Below, one piece after another: positions 10,128 to 18,962 of a DNA stretch of 64,000 nt (positions are counted from its first letter, which is position 1; every line of letters starts with the position of its first letter). The notes below the pieces were generated by a model that had not been told where the DNA came from, searched no databases, and saw only the letters and a list, made by a program, of their open reading frames with translations. A program made the translations under genes and the position numbers. Source of the DNA: Lysinimonas soli (lineage in GTDB: Bacteria > Actinomycetota > Actinomycetes > Actinomycetales > Microbacteriaceae); NCBI RefSeq assembly GCF_042655435.1, contig NZ_JBHSMG010000001.1, positions 372,001 through 436,000 of the forward strand. Direction: 5' to 3'.

Positions 10128-10199
10128 AACGTGTCGCCGAGAGTCCAAGATCGGTCGGAATCCGGCCCCCCAAACCGGCGATTCTTGGACTCTCGGCGG
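10128..10199. repeat. hairpin repeat copy 1
   Basis: The copy begins AACGTGTCGCCGAGAGTCC and carries a perfect 16-base inverted repeat, arms at 10135-10150 and 10183-10198, around a 32-base loop. The loop contains a smaller CCGG...CCGG pair. A second copy starts 189 bases downstream. It could fold into a long stem in RNA of either strand and would also suit a bidirectional terminator between the convergent genes, though there is no T-tract. It resembles REP-type or MITE-type intergenic repeats; membership of a dispersed family is not testable here. Confidence 0.75.
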
Positions 10200-10316
10200 G
10201 CTGCGATGGGCGGCGGGGCGACCGCGGGGCGGGCGCGCCGGCCGGCCGTCGCGCGCGGGCCGGCCGCGCACGGCCGTCGCGCGCGGCGGGCCGTCGCGCG
10301 TGCGTGGCGTGGGCGC

Positions 10317-10388
10317 AACGTGTCGGCGAGAGTCCAAGATCGGTCGGAATCCCGCCCCTCAAGCCGGCGATGTTTGGACTTTCGGCGA
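10317..10388. repeat. hairpin repeat copy 2
   Basis: This is the second copy of the repeat, in the same orientation and 189 bases from the first. The left half is nearly identical over about 38 bases (AACGTGTCGGCGAGAGTCC and onward through GGTCGGAATCC). The right half has diverged: the 3' arm reads TTTGGACTTTCGGCG, so the stem is imperfect, with AGTCCAA/TTGGACT as its intact core. The divergence is confined mainly to one arm. Confidence 0.72.
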
Positions 10389-10417
10389 ACTTGTGGGCAC
10401 CCGCGAGGCCGGCGGCG

Positions 10418-11890
10418 CTAGGCCGACTTGGCCGCGGTCGGCGGGTCGATCAGCTCGAGGTCGAGCTCGGGCCTCGCGACGCCGGTCTCGTCCAGTGCGG
10501 CCATCTCTTTCAGCACGGTGTCTTTCGACGCGGTCCGCTTCGAGACCGTCTCGTTCGACGCGGTCTCCGCGACCACGGCCTCGGGCGTCGTCGCCTCGCC
10601 CCGCACCAGTTCGGGCTGGCTCAGCTGCTTGGGCTGCTCGTCGACGTGACCCGGCGTGCCGATGACCTTCGACTCGTCGAGGGCGTCGAGCTTGCGCGCG
10701 GTGACGAGCACGCGCTGCTCGAGCGAGCTGGCGAACTGGTTGTAGCTCGTGACGGTCGACTCGATCGAGCGACGCAGCTTGTCGGCGTGATCGGACAGCG
10801 TCGCGAGCCGCGAGTAGAGCTCCTTGCCGAGGTCGAACAGCTTCTTGGCGTCTTCGGTCAGCACGTCCTGCTGCCAGGTGAACGCGATCGTCTTCAACAG
10901 CGCCCAGAGCGTGACCGGATTGGCCAGGATGATCCGCTTCGAGAACGCGTACTCCATGAGGCCAGGGTCCTGTTCCATCGCCGCGGCCAGGAGGGGCTCG
11001 TTCGGGATGAACGCGATCGTGAAGTCGGGGCTGGCCGCGAGGCCGGTCCAGTAGCTCTTGCCGGCCAGGGCATCCACGTGGCTCTTGACCTGCTTGGCGT
11101 GCTGGGCCAGCAGCTGGGTGCGGCGCGCCTCCTGCTCGCCGGTGGCGGTCGAGGGGATCGCGCTCGCCTCGATGTACGCGTTGTACGGAACCTTCGCATC
11201 GACCGGGATCGACTTGCCGCCGGGCAGATTGATCACCATGTCGGGGCGGCGCGTTCCGCTCTCGGACTCGATGGTCGATTGCACGGTGAAGTCGACCCGG
11301 TTGATCAGCCCGGCCGACTCGACCAGGGTGCGCAGCTGCGTCTCGCCCCAGACCCCGCGGGTCGCGTTGTTGCGCAGCGCGGAGGCCAGCGATTCGGCGG
11401 TCGCGCGCAGTCGCTCCTCGGATTCGGTGGCCGTCTTCAGCTGCTGAGCCAGCTCGCCGTGCTGCTGGGAGCGCTGGGTCTCGAGGTCGGCGACCTTCTG
11501 CTGCATGCTCGACAGCGTCTCTTTCACGGGCGCGAGCGCCTGCAGCACCTTGCTCTCGTCGCGCTCGGCCTCGGCCCGCTTGAGCGCGTCGAGCCGTTCG
11601 CGCTCCATCAGGTCGCGGTACTGCTGCTGGGCCGCGCCGAGCTGTTCGCGAAGCCCCGCGAGGCTGGCATCGGCCGCCGCGAGCTGCGAGCCGACTTCGG
11701 CACGCGCCGCCGCCTCCTGCGCCCGGATCTCGGCCACGAGCTGAGCGTGACGCGCCTCGAGCACGGCCGGGTCGGCATCCACCCCCGGAATCGCGCGCCG
11801 CGAGCGGAGCGCCCCGACGACGACGCCCATCACGGCGCCGAGCAGCACGCCGACGGCGAGTCCGATGAGAAGGGCGACGATGGGATCCAT
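10418..11890 (-). CDS. rmuC: RmuC-family DNA recombination protein
   Basis: A 490-residue RmuC homologue, a family with a predicted nuclease-like core that limits recombination between inverted repeats. An N-terminal membrane anchor (residues 5-27) is followed by a long coiled coil (about 50-180). The conserved RmuC domain comes next, with RGVWGE, RPDMVINLPGGKSIPVDAKVP, and FIPNEPLLAAAMEQDPGLMEYA through the LANPVTLWALLKT motif. The last 90 residues are a variable Thr/Ala/Glu-rich tail. The ATG at 11890 is preceded by GACACT with a 6-nt gap. Its 3' end faces the hairpin repeats at 10.1-10.4 kb, which is notable given the family's link to inverted repeats. Confidence 0.93.
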   Translation of the reverse strand: MDPIVALLIGLAVGVLLGAVMGVVVGALRSRRAIPGVDADPAVLEARHAQLVAEIRAQEAAARAEVGSQLAAADASLAGLREQLGAAQQQYRDLMERERLDALKRAEAERDESKVLQALAPVKETLSSMQQKVADLETQRSQQHGELAQQLKTATESEERLRATAESLASALRNNATRGVWGETQLRTLVESAGLINRVDFTVQSTIESESGTRRPDMVINLPGGKSIPVDAKVPYNAYIEASAIPSTATGEQEARRTQLLAQHAKQVKSHVDALAGKSYWTGLAASPDFTIAFIPNEPLLAAAMEQDPGLMEYAFSKRIILANPVTLWALLKTIAFTWQQDVLTEDAKKLFDLGKELYSRLATLSDHADKLRRSIESTVTSYNQFASSLEQRVLVTARKLDALDESKVIGTPGHVDEQPKQLSQPELVRGEATTPEAVVAETASNETVSKRTASKDTVLKEMAALDETGVARPELDLELIDPPTAAKSA

Positions 11891-11995
11891 GCGGCCAGTG
11901 TCTCAGCGGCAGCCGACAACGTTCGGATGCCGCGCCCCGCCTGCCGGTTCGCCGAGAATAATGTGCGGGAAATGTCCAAGGATTAGCCTTCGAAC

Positions 11996-13492
11996 ATGGC
12001 AAAAGACATCCTCGAGCACTGGGTCGGCGGCGCCGCGTTCGCGGGCGCCTCGACACGCACGTCACCCGTCTACGACCCCGCGCAGGGGGTCGTGCAGAAG
12101 CAGGTCCGCCTCGCCAGCACCGCCGACGTCGATGTCGCCGTGCAGGCGGCGAAGGCGGCCTTCCCCGCTTGGGCCGACGCGTCCTGGGCGAAACGGCAGA
12201 CCGTGATGTTCGCCTTCCGCGAGATCCTCAACGCGCGCAAGGGCGAGCTCGCCGCGATCCTCACGAGCGAGCACGGCAAGGTCACCTCCGACGCCCTCGG
12301 CGAGGTTGCTCGTGGCCTCGAGGTCGTCGAGTTCGCCTGCAACATCGCCCACCTGGCCAAGGGCGAGTACAGCGAGAACGTGTCGACGGGGGTCGACGTG
12401 TACTCCCTCCGGCAGCCGCTCGGCGTCGTCGGGATCATCTCTCCCTTCAACTTCCCGGCGATGGTGCCGCTGTGGTTCTTCCCCCCGGCGATCGCGACCG
12501 GCAACGCCGTGGTGCTCAAGCCCAGCGAGAAGGACCCGTCGGCCGCGATCTGGCTCGCCGAGCGCTGGAAGGAGGCGGGCCTCCCCGACGGAATCTTCAA
12601 CGTCGTCAACGGCGACAAGGAGTCGGTCGACGCCCTGCTCGAGCACCCCGACGTCGCCTCGATCAGCTTCGTCGGCTCGACCCCGATCGCCCGCTACGTC
12701 TACGAGAACGGCACGAAGGCCGGTAAGCGCGTGCAGGCCCTCGGCGGCGCCAAGAACCACATGCTGGTGCTTCCGGATGCCGACCTCGACCTGGTCGCCG
12801 ACTCCGCCGTCAACGCGGGGTTCGGTTCGGCGGGCGAGCGCTGCATGGCCATCTCGGTCGTCGTCGCCGTGGAACCCGTGGCCGACGAACTGATCGCCAA
12901 GATCACCTCGCGGATGTCGGGCCTCACCGTCGGCGACGGCACCCGCGGCTGCGACATGGGTCCGCTCATCACGAAGGAACACCGCGACAAGGTGGCGGGA
13001 TACCTCGACGTCGCCGTGGCCGACGGAGCCAGCGTCGTGGTCGACGGCCGCGGGGTCGCGGCCGACGGTGCGGCGGACGGGTTCTGGCTCGGGCCGACCC
13101 TCATCGACAAGGTGCCCACCTCATCCCGGGTCTATACCGAGGAGATCTTCGGTCCCGTGCTCTCGATCGTCCGGGTCGCCAGCTACGACGAGGGAGTCGC
13201 CCTGATCAACGCGAGCCCGTACGGCAACGGCACGGCGATCTTCACGAACGACGGCGGTGCCGCGCGGCGCTTCCAGCACGAGGTCACCGTCGGCATGATC
13301 GGCATCAACGTGCCCATCCCGGTTCCGGTCGGCTACTTCTCGTTCGGAGGCTGGAAGGACTCGCTGTTCGGCGACACCAAGGCGTACGGCGCCGAGGCGG
13401 TGCACTTCTTCACCCGGGAGAAGGCGGTCACGAGCCGCTGGCTCGACCCGAGTCACGGTGGCATCAACCTGGGCTTCCCGCAGAACGGGTAG
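11996..13492 (+). CDS. mmsA: methylmalonate-semialdehyde dehydrogenase (CoA-acylating)
   Basis: A 498-residue aldehyde dehydrogenase that converts malonate or methylmalonate semialdehyde to acetyl- or propionyl-CoA, in valine and inositol degradation. The MmsA-type signatures are present: QPLGVVGIISPFNFPAMVPL, FVGSTPIA, LGGAKNHMLVLPDADLD, the catalytic Cys283 in GSAGERCMA, and FTREKAVTSRW near the end. The Glu of general aldehyde dehydrogenases is absent (ALGGAKNH), as expected for the CoA-dependent subfamily. A TAGCCT hexamer ends 6 nt before the ATG, so the message is probably leaderless. No other valine or inositol genes are nearby. Confidence 0.94.
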   Translation: MAKDILEHWVGGAAFAGASTRTSPVYDPAQGVVQKQVRLASTADVDVAVQAAKAAFPAWADASWAKRQTVMFAFREILNARKGELAAILTSEHGKVTSDALGEVARGLEVVEFACNIAHLAKGEYSENVSTGVDVYSLRQPLGVVGIISPFNFPAMVPLWFFPPAIATGNAVVLKPSEKDPSAAIWLAERWKEAGLPDGIFNVVNGDKESVDALLEHPDVASISFVGSTPIARYVYENGTKAGKRVQALGGAKNHMLVLPDADLDLVADSAVNAGFGSAGERCMAISVVVAVEPVADELIAKITSRMSGLTVGDGTRGCDMGPLITKEHRDKVAGYLDVAVADGASVVVDGRGVAADGAADGFWLGPTLIDKVPTSSRVYTEEIFGPVLSIVRVASYDEGVALINASPYGNGTAIFTNDGGAARRFQHEVTVGMIGINVPIPVPVGYFSFGGWKDSLFGDTKAYGAEAVHFFTREKAVTSRWLDPSHGGINLGFPQNG

Positions 13493-13531
13493 CAGCGGCA
13501 TCCGCCGGGTCGCAGCTGCGGAGTGTCGGAT

Positions 13532-15346
13532 TCAGCGTCCGACGGCGTAGCCCTGCGCCCCGCGCGGGTTGGCTGCGGCGTACAGCAGCCCGGATGCGCG
13601 GTCGATCCCGACCGCCGAGAGCCGTCCGAGCGTCCAGTCGCCCGAGCGCGTGACCCGGTGGCCGCGCACGACGAGCTCGGCCAGCACCTGCCGGTCGACC
13701 CGGTTCTCGACGACCAGTTCGCCCGCCGATGCGACGCGGGGCTCGAACGAGGCGACCATGCCCTCGGTGTGGAACATCGGTGCGTCGATCGCCTGCTGCG
13801 GGCTCTGCCCTCCGACCAGGCGGCGGAGCAGATAGACGAGCTGCCACTGATCCTGCTGATCGCCGCCGGGAGTGCCGAGGGCTTCGATCGGCAGCCCGTC
13901 GCGGAGCAGGAGGGTCGGAGAGAGCGTCGTGCGCGGCCGGCGACCCGGGGTGAGCGCCGAGGGGGATGCGGCATCCAGCCAGGTCATCTGCGCGCGGCTG
14001 CCCAGCGGGAATCCGAGCGCCGGGATCATCGGCGACGACTGCAGCCAGCCGCCGGAGGGCGTGGCCGAGACGATGTTGCCGAAGCGGTCGATCACGTCGA
14101 GGTGGCAGGTGTCGCCGCGGGTGACACCGGCCTTCGTGACCGTCGGTTCCCCCGTGCCGGCCGGTGCGCCCCGGTCCCTCGTCGACTCGGCGGGCGCCGG
14201 CGGAAGCCACGGCTCGCGGCCGCCGGGGCGTCCGGGCCGCACCTCGAGCGAGGCGATATCGCCGATGAGGGCGGCGCGCTCGGCGGCGTAGTCGGGCGAG
14301 AGCAGCTCGGAGATCGGCACGCCGGCGGCGCCGTCCGGCCCGGCGTCGCCGTACCAGGCGTCGCGGTCGGCGAGCGCGAGCTTGAGCGCCTCGGTGATCG
14401 TGTGGATCCCGATCGCGGTCGACGGGTCGAGGCGTTCGTCGGGGAAGGTGTCGAGGATCGCGAGGGCCTGCAGCAGAACCGGCCCCTGACTCCACGGGCC
14501 GGCCTTCGCCACCGTGACGCCGCGGAACTCGAGGGTGACGGCGTCGTCGTCGCGCGCCTCGAAGGCGGCGAGGTCGGCGGCCGAGATGACTCCGGGCACG
14601 GCGCGGTCGAGGCTCGGCTGGTGATGTGGTTCGGCGGCGAAACGCTCGATCTCGGTGGCGACGAACCCCGTGCTCCAGGCGCCACGGGCGGCACGGATCC
14701 GGGCCTCGCGAGACGACGCGCCCTCGCCCGCCGCGAGCAGCCCCTCGAGGGTGCCCGCGTACGCCTCGTTCGTGACGAGGTCGCCCGGCTGCGGCATCCG
14801 TCCCTCGGGCAGCCAATGCGCGGCCGAGGTGGGCCAGTGCGTCTCGAACAACTCGCGCACGTTGTCGAGGGTTCGCACGGCCGCTGCGAGCAACGCGTGT
14901 CCGTCGCGCGCGTAGCCGATGGCGAACTGGAGCACGTCGGCGAGCTCCCAGCTGCCGCGGGACTCGAGCAGGTGCAGCCAGGCCACCACGGCTCCCGGGA
15001 CGGCGGCGGCGAGCACTCCGCTGCCCGGCACCTCGGTGAACCCGGTGGCGCGGTAGTGCTCGATCGTGGCCCCCTCGGGGGTGTGCCCCTGGCCGACCAG
15101 CACCCGGGGCGTCGGCTCGTCGGCGGTCGCGTAGATCGCGCAGAGGTCGCCGCCCGGGCCATTGAGGTGCGGTTCGACGACGTGCAGCACGAAGGCCGCG
15201 GCGACGGCGGCGTCGAAGGCGTTGCCCCCGCGCTCGAGCACGGCCTGCGCCGTCGCGCTCGCGATCCAGTGCGTCGACGCGGCCATTCCGAAGCTGCCCT
15301 GGAGCTCGGGACGAGTGGTGAACGCAGGTGCTGGTGAGCCGGTCAT
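13532..15346 (-). CDS. gamma-glutamyltransferase family protein
   Basis: A 604-residue Ntn-hydrolase of the gamma-glutamyltranspeptidase family, which cleaves itself into two chains. The predicted nucleophile is Thr413 (GDTCHLDVID), giving chains of about 412 and 192 residues. ATG at 15346 (MTGSPAPAF) is taken as the start, because the longer frame upstream runs into the preceding gene. Conserved parts include the N-terminal HWIASATAQAVLERGGNAFDAAVAAAFVL, LNGPGGDLCAIY, and GGWLQSSPMIPALGFPL after the nucleophile. No signal peptide is evident, so it is probably cytoplasmic, as in many actinobacterial members. The start is 4 bases after the stop of the flavoprotein gene. Confidence 0.93.
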   Translation of the reverse strand: MTGSPAPAFTTRPELQGSFGMAASTHWIASATAQAVLERGGNAFDAAVAAAFVLHVVEPHLNGPGGDLCAIYATADEPTPRVLVGQGHTPEGATIEHYRATGFTEVPGSGVLAAAVPGAVVAWLHLLESRGSWELADVLQFAIGYARDGHALLAAAVRTLDNVRELFETHWPTSAAHWLPEGRMPQPGDLVTNEAYAGTLEGLLAAGEGASSREARIRAARGAWSTGFVATEIERFAAEPHHQPSLDRAVPGVISAADLAAFEARDDDAVTLEFRGVTVAKAGPWSQGPVLLQALAILDTFPDERLDPSTAIGIHTITEALKLALADRDAWYGDAGPDGAAGVPISELLSPDYAAERAALIGDIASLEVRPGRPGGREPWLPPAPAESTRDRGAPAGTGEPTVTKAGVTRGDTCHLDVIDRFGNIVSATPSGGWLQSSPMIPALGFPLGSRAQMTWLDAASPSALTPGRRPRTTLSPTLLLRDGLPIEALGTPGGDQQDQWQLVYLLRRLVGGQSPQQAIDAPMFHTEGMVASFEPRVASAGELVVENRVDRQVLAELVVRGHRVTRSGDWTLGRLSAVGIDRASGLLYAAANPRGAQGYAVGR

Positions 15347-15350
15347 CGTT

Positions 15351-16577
15351 TCACGGTAGCGTGCCCGCTCGTGCGCCCGGCTCCGCTCGGGAGCGCGCAC
15401 GGGGTCGGGTCCGGGGTCGACCCCGACCGCCGAGCCGCCGCGATGCGAGTCGCACAAGGGGGTTGTCGACGAGGTCCGCGACCCGCGTGCTTCCCCGGCA
15501 CAGCGCCAGGAACAGCCGACGCCCCAGGGCGGTGTGCGCCAGGAAGCGATGCAGCGACGAGGGGGAGACCTCGAGCCAACGCAGCATCACCGCCCCCGTT
15601 TCGATGGTCGGAGCCAGCCCGCCCCGCACCGCATCGACATAGCCCTCGAGGGCCGCATCGCGTGCGCTGGTGTCGCCCGTGCGAGCGGCGGTCGTCGCCG
15701 ACGCGGCCGCGGCCCCCGCCATCGCCCCCGAGCGCAGCGCGAACGAGATGCCCTCCCGCGTCCACGGCTCCAGCAGGCCGGCGGCCTCACCGGCCACCAG
15801 CACGGATCCGCGCCGCAGCGGGGAGCGGCGGGAGCGCCACCGGGTCAGATGCCCCGACTCGCGCAGCCGGGTCGCACCCGCGAGACCGAGCTGCCGGAGC
15901 CAGAGTTCGAGATAGGCGCGCGTGGCGTCCGGCAGGCCGGTGCGCTGGATGACGCCGATCGTGAGGGTGTCGTGTTTCGGGAAGAGCCAGGCGTAGGCCC
16001 CGGGGTCGGCGCCCCAGTCGAACAGGGCCGTTCCCGCCCACTTGTGCTCGGGTACGGAGAGCTCCACCTCGAGCCCGAGGTCCGAGCCGGCGAACTCGAC
16101 GCCGACGTAGCCCGAACTGCGACCGCTCGATCCGTCGGCGCCGATCACGACGCGGGCGCGTAGCGCCTCCCGATCGGCGGTGCGGACGACGACTCCGTCG
16201 GCCCCCTCGTCGAAGCCGCGCACGGCGACCCCGTCGCGGAAGACGGCGCCCGCCGCGACGGCCCCGTCCACGAGCAGCTGGTCGAAGCGCTCGCGCTGCA
16301 CCATGCCCAGGAACGGCTCGTCGGCGTGCAGCATCATGCGGTCACGACCGCGACGGCTCAGCCCGAAATCGGTGATCTCGCTCTCGAAGGTCGCGCGCGC
16401 GGCATCCGGCATCGCTCGCAGCGAGAAACCGGTGATGCCGCCGCCGCAGGTCTTGTACCGCGGAAAGCGCGCGCGATCCAGGATCAGGACCCGCGCCCCC
16501 GCCTGGGCGGCGATGCGAGCGGCGGTCGACCCGGCCGGGCCGGCGCCGACGACGATCACGTCCCAGATCTCGGGCAT
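15351..16577 (-). CDS. geranylgeranyl reductase family FAD-dependent oxidoreductase
   Basis: A 408-residue flavoprotein. The Rossmann dinucleotide-binding motif VVGAGPAGSTAA is at residues 9-20. RYKTCGGGI follows near 40, then the GADGSSG motif near 150 and GEAAGLLEPWTREGISFAL near 270, the signature of the geranylgeranyl-reductase/GGR family that saturates isoprenoid chains of menaquinone or lipids. The last 30 residues are Arg/Pro-rich. A TAGTCT hexamer lies 6 nt before the ATG. It is followed immediately by the gamma-glutamyltransferase gene. The precise substrate is not evident; a menaquinone-chain role is plausible in this lineage. Confidence 0.88.
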   Translation of the reverse strand: MPEIWDVIVVGAGPAGSTAARIAAQAGARVLILDRARFPRYKTCGGGITGFSLRAMPDAARATFESEITDFGLSRRGRDRMMLHADEPFLGMVQRERFDQLLVDGAVAAGAVFRDGVAVRGFDEGADGVVVRTADREALRARVVIGADGSSGRSSGYVGVEFAGSDLGLEVELSVPEHKWAGTALFDWGADPGAYAWLFPKHDTLTIGVIQRTGLPDATRAYLELWLRQLGLAGATRLRESGHLTRWRSRRSPLRRGSVLVAGEAAGLLEPWTREGISFALRSGAMAGAAAASATTAARTGDTSARDAALEGYVDAVRGGLAPTIETGAVMLRWLEVSPSSLHRFLAHTALGRRLFLALCRGSTRVADLVDNPLVRLASRRLGGRGRPRTRPRARSRAEPGARAGTLP

Positions 16578-16613
16578 GACGGGAGACTAACCCGCGCGGC
16601 TTGGAACGGCGAT

Positions 16614-17204
16614 TCAGCCGGCCGCGGCCGCGACCAGCGGAACCGTCGAACTCACGCGCACGCCCGACATCGCCGCGAGTTCCACCAGATCGATCGCGCC
16701 GTAGCGCTCGGCTGCGTGGATCATGATGGCGGCGCAGGCCTCCGAGTCGGCGACGGCGTCGTGGTGTGCGAAGTCCTCGAATCCGGCGGCCATGGCGACC
16801 ACCGGCAGGCGGTAGGAGTCGAGCGTGTAGGTCTTGCGGGCCACCTGCAGGCTGCAGACGTACGAGTAGCCGGGCGTCGCGATCTCGGTCGCGGTGCAGG
16901 CCGCCTTGATGACGCCCATGTCGAAGCCGGCATTGTGCGCGACCAGGATGTCGTCCTCAGCGAACGCCATCAGGTCGACCAGCTGCTCGGTCCAGCTCGG
17001 GGCGCCGACGACCATCTCGGGCGTGATGCCGTGGATGCGGATGTTCCAGTCGACGAAGTGGTCGTGCCCGAGCGGCGGCTGGATGAACCAGCCGATCCGA
17101 TCGACGATCTGACCGTCGCGCACCTTCACCAACCCGACGGAGCAGGCGCTGGCCGGAGAGCCGTTGGCCGTCTCGAAGTCGATGGCGGTGAAATCGAGGG
17201 GCAC
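16614..17204 (-). CDS. DEDDh 3'-5' exonuclease (DNA polymerase III epsilon-like)
   Basis: A 196-residue exonuclease of the epsilon/DnaQ fold. ExoI is at residues 9-12 (DFET), ExoII in VAHNAGFDMGV and ExoIII in HHDAVADSEA with the His and Asp of the DEDDh class. I prefer the GTG at 17204 (MPLDFTAIDFET): the conserved domain begins there and a GAGAGT element sits 6 nt upstream. An ATG at 17255 would add 17 unconserved residues. It is a stand-alone exonuclease domain and not part of polymerase III. It is divergent from ychF. Confidence 0.9.
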   Translation of the reverse strand: MPLDFTAIDFETANGSPASACSVGLVKVRDGQIVDRIGWFIQPPLGHDHFVDWNIRIHGITPEMVVGAPSWTEQLVDLMAFAEDDILVAHNAGFDMGVIKAACTATEIATPGYSYVCSLQVARKTYTLDSYRLPVVAMAAGFEDFAHHDAVADSEACAAIMIHAAERYGAIDLVELAAMSGVRVSSTVPLVAAAAG

Positions 17205-17275
17205 ATGCCGACTCTCGCACGCGCGACCGACAGCGGGCCGAGGCTCGCCGCGCAACGCCGGTACTCTTGACCCTC

Positions 17276-18364
17276 GTGGCTCTCACCATCGGCATCGTCG
17301 GACTGCCCAACGTCGGCAAATCAACGCTCTTCAACGCCCTCACCAAGAACGACGTGCTCGCGGCCAACTATCCGTTCGCCACGATCGAGCCCAACGTCGG
17401 CGTCGTGAACCTGCCCGACCCGCGGCTCGAGGTGCTCGCCGGCATCTTCGGCAGCGAGCGCATCCTGCCCGCCACCGTCAGCTTCGTCGACATCGCCGGC
17501 ATCGTGAAGGGTGCGAGCGAGGGGGAAGGGCTGGGCAACCAGTTCCTCGCCAACATCCGCGAGGCCGACGCGATCGCCGAGGTCGTGCGCGGATTCGCCG
17601 ATTCGGACGTCGTGCACGTCGCCGGCGAGGTGAACCCGGCATCCGACCTCGAGACCATCACGACCGAGCTCGCGCTCGCCGACCTGCAGACCCTCGAGAA
17701 GGCCATCCCGCGCATCGAGAAGGAGGTGCGCGGCAAGAAGACCGACCCCGCCGTGCTCGAAGCCGCCCTCGCCGCGCAGGCCGCCCTCAACGCCGGCACT
17801 CCGCTCCACTCGCTGGCCGGCAGCGCGAAGGGCGTCGACCTCGACGCCATCAAGGAGCTGGGCTTGCTGACCGCCAAGCCGATCATCTACGTCTTCAACG
17901 TCGACGAATCCGTGCTGACGGATGCCGCCCGCAAGGCCGAGCTCGCAGCCCTGGTCGCCCCGGCTCATGCCGTGTTCCTCGACGCCAAGATCGAGTCGGA
18001 ACTCAAAGACCTGGATCCGGCCGACGCCGCCGAGCTGCTCGCCTCGACGGGGCAGGAGGAGAGCGGTCTCGACCAGCTCGCCCGCATCGGCTTCGACACC
18101 CTCGGACTGCAGACCTACCTGACCGCCGGGCCCAAGGAATCGCGGGCCTGGACCATCCACAAGGGCTGGAAGGCGCCTCAAGCGGCCGGCGTGATCCACA
18201 CCGACTTCGAGAAGGGCTTCATCAAGGCCGAGGTCGTCTCGTTCGCCGACCTCGTCGAGACCGGCTCGATCGCCGAGGCCCGCGCCAAGGGCAAGGCCCG
18301 CATCGAGGGCAAGGACTACGTCATGCACGACGGGGATGTCGTGGAGTTCCGCTTCAACGTGTAG
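17276..18364 (+). CDS. ychF: redox-regulated ATPase YchF (OLA1 family)
   Basis: A 362-residue Obg-family P-loop protein that prefers ATP to GTP and associates with ribosomes. G1 is GLPNVGKST near residue 8 and G3 is DIAG, followed by KGASEGEGLGNQFLANIREADAI. The NVDE in the G4 position replaces the guanine-specifying NKxD, which explains the nucleotide preference. A C-terminal TGS domain covers the last 85 residues (LQTYLTAGPKESRAWTIHKG to GDVVEFRFNV). The GTG at 17276 gives the usual MALTIGIVGLPN start; a TTG three codons upstream is less likely. A TACTCT hexamer ends 8 nt before the GTG. Confidence 0.97.
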   Translation: MALTIGIVGLPNVGKSTLFNALTKNDVLAANYPFATIEPNVGVVNLPDPRLEVLAGIFGSERILPATVSFVDIAGIVKGASEGEGLGNQFLANIREADAIAEVVRGFADSDVVHVAGEVNPASDLETITTELALADLQTLEKAIPRIEKEVRGKKTDPAVLEAALAAQAALNAGTPLHSLAGSAKGVDLDAIKELGLLTAKPIIYVFNVDESVLTDAARKAELAALVAPAHAVFLDAKIESELKDLDPADAAELLASTGQEESGLDQLARIGFDTLGLQTYLTAGPKESRAWTIHKGWKAPQAAGVIHTDFEKGFIKAEVVSFADLVETGSIAEARAKGKARIEGKDYVMHDGDVVEFRFNV

Positions 18365-18375
18365 CGGTCGACCGC

Positions 18376-18861
18376 CTAGCCGAGGAACCCAACGGTCATC
18401 CCGACCGCCTTGGCCTGCCGTCGGGCTTCGCCCACGACGCGGAAGTACCGGCTCGCTGGCGGGAGCCACGCGAGGATGACGGGAACAGCTACGGTCAATA
18501 GCAGGAACAAACCGATCGGGTCGAGTCCGTTGAGGGCCCCGATCACCATCGAGTAGGCACCGACGACGGTGAGATACACGCGGGCCGGCCCGTATCCGCG
18601 ACGCAGGACCACCGCGATCCCGATCCGGATCAGCACACCGAGTGTCCCCCCGAGCATGGCTGCGCTGAGAACGGGGGCGTCGCCGCCCGAGCTCGTTGCC
18701 GCGATCCGGATGGTGGCGGTGACAAGAATGATCCCAGTTAGGACAGCGCCGACCACGAGGATCCAGAAGGCGGCGTTGACAACGGCGGGGACAGGCTCGT
18801 TGCGCCGGAAGCGCCCGCCGACCTGAACCGGAGGACTGGAGGGTGGGGTCGGTCGCGTCAT
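18376..18861 (-). CDS. unrecognised four-helix membrane protein
   Basis: A 161-residue protein with a Pro-rich N-terminal tail (about 25 residues) and four hydrophobic segments at about 28-52, 63-85, 92-112 and 115-135, ending in a short Arg-rich cytoplasmic tail. I do not recognise the family. The ATG at 18861 lies 6 nt after a TAGCCT hexamer, so it has its own promoter. It converges on ychF. Base composition is somewhat less GC-rich than in neighbouring core genes, as for the following gene, so this stretch may be accessory. Confidence 0.68.
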   Translation of the reverse strand: MTRPTPPSSPPVQVGGRFRRNEPVPAVVNAAFWILVVGAVLTGIILVTATIRIAATSSGGDAPVLSAAMLGGTLGVLIRIGIAVVLRRGYGPARVYLTVVGAYSMVIGALNGLDPIGLFLLLTVAVPVILAWLPPASRYFRVVGEARRQAKAVGMTVGFLG

Positions 18862-18962
18862 AATCGCAGGCTAGCTCGCGGTTAAGTCCGTGAGGATCAC
18901 CCGTTCGGGGCGGCAGACCCAGGAACCCGCGGACGACCTGACGTTGATGCCATGATCTCCCC

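Larger units (their letters stand above)
10059..10417. other. non-coding region between exporter operon and rmuC
   Basis: This 359-base stretch between the stop codons of two convergent genes holds no credible gene. It consists of two hairpin-forming repeat copies (listed separately) separated and preceded by very GC-rich simple sequence built from CCGTCGCGCG-like and GGCCGG-like words. Long open frames cross it in several phases, but only because of the extreme GC content. Confidence 0.75.

Noticed and set aside
10059..10417. A possible CRISPR array or tandem-repeat array from the repeated units
   Set aside because: There are only two copies, 189 bases apart, with a low-complexity spacer and no cas genes nearby.
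12062..12982. Long minus-strand frames inside mmsA, and similar ones in most genes
   Set aside because: Their amino-acid composition (Arg/Ala/Pro/Asp-rich) and lack of motifs mark them as shadows of the strongly coding opposite frame.
13525..13543. A GTCGGA/TCCGAC hairpin between mmsA and the gamma-glutamyltransferase gene
   Set aside because: A 6-base stem without T-run is too weak to support a terminator call.
17267..17275. TTG at 17267 as the ychF start
   Set aside because: The conserved N-terminus starts with MALTIGIVG at GTG 17276, and the TTG overlaps the last base of the TACTCT hexamer.
18364..18375. The 12-base perfect palindrome GCGGTCGACCGC after ychF as a terminator
   Set aside because: It has no loop and no T-tract and is short; it could be chance in GC-rich DNA.
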